From CBDIDH01 sp965277595 (GTDB taxonomy: Bacteria > Planctomycetota > Planctomycetia > Isosphaerales > Isosphaeraceae), in the NCBI GenBank assembly GCA_965277595.1, contig CBDIDH010000002.1, positions 1,674,001 through 1,738,000 of the forward strand: a DNA stretch of 64,000 nucleotides, given 5' to 3'. Below, in pieces: positions 60,665 through 64,000 of the stretch. The notes under the pieces are model-generated. The model ran no database searches, was not told the DNA's origin, and saw only the letters and a list, made by a program, of their open reading frames with translations. Position numbers and translations under genes: made by a program. Every line of letters starts with the position of its first letter. Within the stretch, counting starts at the first letter, position 1.

Positions 60665-62593
60665 ATGTTGCCCCGGAACTGGCTCGCCGCGGTCCTCGTC
60701 CTCTGTCCCGCGACCGCCTTCGCGCAGGACACTCTCGAGCCACCGGCGGCGGCTCCAGCCGCGCCCGCCCGCGTTGAACACCCTGTGCCTGAGGCCGTTG
60801 ACCCCTTGCCGAAGGAAGTCCCCAGCCGCGTTACCGCCGTCACCGTCTATCAAGGGAACGCGCTCGTGACCCGCGAGGTCAACCTTCCCGACGGTAAGGG
60901 CCTGGTCGAGGTCGTCGTCAGCCCGCTTCCGCCCCAGACGGTTGATAGCTCGCTCTACACCGAGGGGGCCGAAGGGGTCCGCGTCCTGAGCACGCGCTAC
61001 CGGACCCGCGCCGTCAAGGAAGACACGCGCAAGGAAGTCCGCGCCAAGGAAGACCAGATCAAAACTCTCAAGAAGGAAGCCGAGCGTCTTCAAAAGGAGG
61101 CTCGCGCCAGCGAGCAGAACCTCAAGTTTCTCGACAAGCTTGAGAACTTCACGGCCGCGACGATGGAGCATCTGACCGACAAGGGTTCGCTCAACAGCGA
61201 GGAATCGCTCAGCCTGGCCCGGTACGTCATGTCGACCCGGACCGAGAAGCTCGCCGCCCAGGTTGCCGTTCAGCAAAAGATCGCCGCCAACACCGAGGCG
61301 ACCGACTTTGCCATCCGCGAACTCGGCGAGCTAACCTCCGGCTCCAGCCGGACCGTCCGAGACGCCGTGATCGTGGTGGACCGCGTCGGCCCCGCGGCGG
61401 GCAAGGTCCGTCTGAATTACCTCGTCCAGGAAGCAACCTGGCGTCCCCAGTACCGCCTTCACGCCGGCGCGGAGAAAGACCCCGTACAGCTTGAATACCT
61501 CGCCGCCATCGATCAGCAGACCGGCGAAGACTGGACCGGCGTCGACATGACGCTCTCCACGGCTCAGCCCCAGCTCAACGCCACGCCCCCCGAACTCCTC
61601 GCCCTCGACATCACCGTCGTCGGCCGGGGCGCCGTCGCCCATAATCCACAGGGCCAGCAGGGTCAATCTCAGGCCGCCATCTCGGGGATGATGGGGGGCG
61701 CGGGGGGCGGCATGGGAGGCATGCGAAGTAGCCAGATGTATCGCGACCAGTCACGCGAACTCCGCCAGAAGGCCCAGCGCGAGCTGATCGTGAACAATCC
61801 CGAAGGGGGCAAGGCGTTCATCAACGAGGCCGCGGCTCTCGAACAGGCCGATGAACTTCTCGCCAGGAAGGATGATCGCGACGAGAAGGCCGAGCCCCAG
61901 CAAGCCTTCAAAATGGCCGACGCCGCGACGGCAACACACGAGGGACCGAGCGTGACCTATCACCTTCGGTCGCGGCTCACCATCCCCTCGCGGAACGACC
62001 AGCAGTTGATCGAGGTCGCCCGGATCGAGATGAAGCCCGACTACTATTACAAGGCCGTTCCCGTGCTCACGTCGCACGTCTACCGGCTGGCCGACCTCGT
62101 CAACAAGAGCGAATACGTCTTGCTTCCCGGCGAGGCGACGATGTACGTCGGGTCAGACTTCGTCGGACGGATGAACCTGCCGCTCGTCGCCACCGGAGAG
62201 CGGTACACGGTCGGCTTCGGCGTCGACCCGCAACTTCAGGTCGGCCGCCAGCTCGTCAAGAAGTCGCGCTCGCTTCAGGGCGGAAATCAGGTGCATACCT
62301 ACGAGTATCGAATTACAGTAGGCAGCTACAAGACGTCCGCGGTGAAGGTTCAGGTCTGGGACCGCCTGCCGAAGGCCGAGGCCGAGGCCGTCGCGGTCAC
62401 TCTCGTCGATCCTTCGCCAAAGCTCAGTGATGACCCGGTTTACCTCCACCGCGAGCGCCCGGAGAACCTCTTGCGGTGGGACGTCAACGTTGAGCCCGGC
62501 CAGACCGGCGAAAAAGCCGCCGCCGTTGCCTATCAGTTCAAGTTGGAATACGCCCGAGACGTGGCGATTGCCGACTTCAAGGCCAAGAAGTAA
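60665..62593 (+). CDS. DUF4140/DUF4139 exported protein
   Basis: A 642-residue protein with a Sec signal (residues 1-20, cleaving at AFAQ). The start of the mature part (PSRVTAVTVYQGNALVTREVNLPDG) is DUF4140; residues about 110-160 form a coiled coil (KEVRAKEDQIKTLKKEAERLQKEARASEQNL). DUF4139 follows (LNYLVQEATWRPQYRLHAG, IDQQTGEDWTGVDMTLSTAQP). A Gly/Met-rich insert (GMMGGAGGGMGGM) sits at about residue 340. This family, sometimes named mucoidy-inhibitor-like, has no proven activity. GGGAGA before ATG. Confidence 0.88.
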   Translation: MLPRNWLAAVLVLCPATAFAQDTLEPPAAAPAAPARVEHPVPEAVDPLPKEVPSRVTAVTVYQGNALVTREVNLPDGKGLVEVVVSPLPPQTVDSSLYTEGAEGVRVLSTRYRTRAVKEDTRKEVRAKEDQIKTLKKEAERLQKEARASEQNLKFLDKLENFTAATMEHLTDKGSLNSEESLSLARYVMSTRTEKLAAQVAVQQKIAANTEATDFAIRELGELTSGSSRTVRDAVIVVDRVGPAAGKVRLNYLVQEATWRPQYRLHAGAEKDPVQLEYLAAIDQQTGEDWTGVDMTLSTAQPQLNATPPELLALDITVVGRGAVAHNPQGQQGQSQAAISGMMGGAGGGMGGMRSSQMYRDQSRELRQKAQRELIVNNPEGGKAFINEAAALEQADELLARKDDRDEKAEPQQAFKMADAATATHEGPSVTYHLRSRLTIPSRNDQQLIEVARIEMKPDYYYKAVPVLTSHVYRLADLVNKSEYVLLPGEATMYVGSDFVGRMNLPLVATGERYTVGFGVDPQLQVGRQLVKKSRSLQGGNQVHTYEYRITVGSYKTSAVKVQVWDRLPKAEAEAVAVTLVDPSPKLSDDPVYLHRERPENLLRWDVNVEPGQTGEKAAAVAYQFKLEYARDVAIADFKAKK

Positions 62594-62616
62594 CCGCAAA
62601 GACCCCCAACGACCCC

Positions 62617-62640
62617 GCGCGGGGCACCTCCGCCCCGCGC
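62617..62640 (+). other. GC-rich hairpin after the DUF4139 gene
   Basis: A perfect 9-bp stem GCGCGGGGC/GCCCCGCGC with a 6- to 7-base loop, followed by CCGATTTCTT. It may act as a terminator, with a poor T-run, and lies 30 bases before the serine hydrolase gene. Confidence 0.5.
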
Positions 62641-62669
62641 CCGATTTCTTGATGACAAGGTGACCTGAG

Positions 62670-63851
62670 ATGACCGATCGTTACCGCATCCGATTCGCTT
62701 TTTTTCTGCTCGCAATCGTCCCGATCTTGTCGCAACGTGCGTCGGCCGAGGACACGCCTCGCGATTCGGCCAAGGGAGTTGCCGCGGCCTTGCAGCCGTT
62801 CGTGGACAATCACACGCTCGCCGGCGCCGTCACGCTCGTGGCGGACAAGGACGAAGTTTTGAGCCTTGAAGCCGTCGGCTTCTCGGATATTGCCGCGGGC
62901 AAGCCGATGCGAACCGACGCCCTTTTCTGGATCGCCTCCCAGTCGAAGCCGATCACCGCCACGGCGTTCATGATGCTGGTTGACGAGGGCAAGGTGAAGC
63001 TCGACGACCCCGTCGAGAAATATCTCCCCGAGTTCCACAACCAATGGCTCGCCGTTGAGCAAGACAAGGATCACATCCTGCTCAAGAAGCCGAAACACCC
63101 GATCACCGTCCGCGAGATCCTCAGCCACACAAGCGGAATGCCCTTCAAGTCGGCCCTGGAAGAACCGACGCTGGATCTTCTCCCGCTCCGCGAGGCCGCG
63201 CGAAGTTACGCCATGACCCCGCTTCAGTTCGAGCCGGGAACCAAGTACCAGTACTCGAACGCCGGCATCAACACGGCCGGTCGGATCATCGAGGTCGTCT
63301 CCGGGATGCCCTACGAGGAGTTCCTGGCGACTCGCCTCTTCAAGCCGCTTGGCATGAAAGACACCACCTTCCGGCCCGTTGAAGAACAGATCGCCCGCCT
63401 TGCGAAGTCGTACCGCCCCGGCGCCCACAAGACGGGCCTTGAAGAAACCACGGTCGGTCAGCTCAAGTACCCGCTGAACGACTCGAAGCGCCAACCAATG
63501 CCCGCCGGTGGTCTCTTTTCCACGGCTGAAGACCTCGCGAAGTTCTGTCAGATGCTTCTCAATGGAGGCGTCTTCCAGGGCAAGCGTTACCTCTCGGAAT
63601 CGGCCGTCGCGGAGATGACGAGCAAGCAAACCGGCGACGCCTTGAAAGACAGCTACGGACTCGGCTGGTCCACCAGCGGCGGCTCCTTTGGCCACGGCGG
63701 GGCCTATGCGACGAACATGAACATCGACACGAAGCGCGGGCTGATCACCATCTTCCTCGTCCAGCACGCCGGCTTCCCCGGCGATGGCAACCACAGCCAC
63801 GGCGCCTTCAAGAAAGCGGCCGAGGATCGGTACGCTGGACAGAAGAAATAG
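62670..63851 (+). CDS. Exported serine hydrolase, class C beta-lactamase-like
   Basis: A 393-residue protein with a signal peptide (FAFFLLAIVPILSQRASA). The serine-hydrolase/beta-lactamase fold shows Ser90-x-x-Lys93 (SQSK), a YSN motif near residue 195 (KYQYSNAG) and HGG (FGHGGAYATN) in place of KTG. Segment ILSHTSGMPF is typical of esterase EstB-like members. It may cleave esters or D-amino-acid peptides rather than lactams. The gene follows the hairpin by 30 bases. Confidence 0.88.
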   Translation: MTDRYRIRFAFFLLAIVPILSQRASAEDTPRDSAKGVAAALQPFVDNHTLAGAVTLVADKDEVLSLEAVGFSDIAAGKPMRTDALFWIASQSKPITATAFMMLVDEGKVKLDDPVEKYLPEFHNQWLAVEQDKDHILLKKPKHPITVREILSHTSGMPFKSALEEPTLDLLPLREAARSYAMTPLQFEPGTKYQYSNAGINTAGRIIEVVSGMPYEEFLATRLFKPLGMKDTTFRPVEEQIARLAKSYRPGAHKTGLEETTVGQLKYPLNDSKRQPMPAGGLFSTAEDLAKFCQMLLNGGVFQGKRYLSESAVAEMTSKQTGDALKDSYGLGWSTSGGSFGHGGAYATNMNIDTKRGLITIFLVQHAGFPGDGNHSHGAFKKAAEDRYAGQKK

Positions 63852-63894
63852 CGACCTGGCCGCCGACTCTGGGTTTTCCTCGAAAGGGTTCGTC

Positions 63895-64000
63895 ATGACC
63901 TGCTGGGCGACAGTCTTCGTTGCGCTTCTCTCGGTAGGTGCCCTCCCGGACGACCCTGTCCTTGAGGTAGACGCCAGTCAGGTCCTTCACCGGATTTCAC
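63895..64000 (+). CDS. Start of an exported protein, 3' end outside window
   Basis: An open frame of 35 codons to the window end. ATG at 63895 is preceded by AAAGGG. The translation starts TCWATVFVALLSVGALPDD, a short signal peptide. It lies 43 bases after the serine hydrolase gene. Nothing can be said of its function. Confidence 0.5.
   Translation, partial: MTCWATVFVALLSVGALPDDPVLEVDASQVLHRIS

Noticed and set aside
1..64000. tRNA or rRNA genes
   Set aside because: No T-loop plus acceptor pairing or rRNA-like stretch was noticed by eye; a covariance-model scan was not possible.

Overview
The window is GC-rich chromosomal DNA from a planctomycete, most likely of the Isosphaeraceae. The evidence is the gene content: a DUF1501 protein and a Gfo/Idh/MocA oxidoreductase with Tat signals, an ECF sigma factor fused to a membrane-anchored exported domain, a Minf_1886-family protein, a Uma2-type protein and FKIRQMM-type membrane proteins. 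The genus is inferred; there is no rRNA in the window and I saw no tRNA.

Layout. Positions 1-7.1 kb hold the 3' part of comEC, a DUF2171 protein, a small transporter/fluoride channel/TSUP exporter run, and an NtrC-type regulator with its histidine kinase. 7.5-18.2 kb holds an exported helical protein, two related MFS carriers around an SLC13/ArsB-like carrier, a metallophosphoesterase, a Tat oxidoreductase, a glycosyltransferase and a DUF1501 protein. 18.2-23.1 kb is an envelope/stress group: a membrane-anchored UspA-like protein, a Tat-type Cys-rich mini-protein, GlsB/YeaQ and its neighbour, a lipoprotein and an esterase. 23.5-38.4 kb carries a phosphatase, a thioesterase, CvpA, an S4 protein, phosphofructokinase, EgtD, the ECF fusion, a FAD reductase with a methyltransferase, Minf_1886, PSP1, Uma2 and a Trm112-like protein. 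57.6-64 kb has an HhH-like protein, SpeA, a DUF4140/DUF4139 protein, a serine hydrolase and the start of one more exported protein.

Between 38.5 and 57.0 kb, 22 consecutive genes on the minus strand form a tailed-phage structural module: HTH protein, large terminase, portal, scaffold-like protein, major capsid, connector, tailspike, tail tube and terminator candidates, fibres. No integrase, repressor, replication, lysis or capsid-protease gene is visible. It could be a remnant prophage, part of a split prophage, or a domesticated particle or gene-transfer-agent-like locus.

The most distinctive non-coding signal is a family of ten intergenic elements made of heptamers. Each has a left arm of GACCRAT-type units and a right arm of YATYGGT-type units in inverted orientation and in strict 7-nt register. 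Nine lie between 7 and 29.5 kb and one at 57.5 kb; none is in the phage module. One has expanded to 29 consecutive units and another supplies the stop codon of a glycosyltransferase gene. They resemble in kind the short tandem heptanucleotide repeats known from cyanobacteria, but the inverted layout looks distinct.
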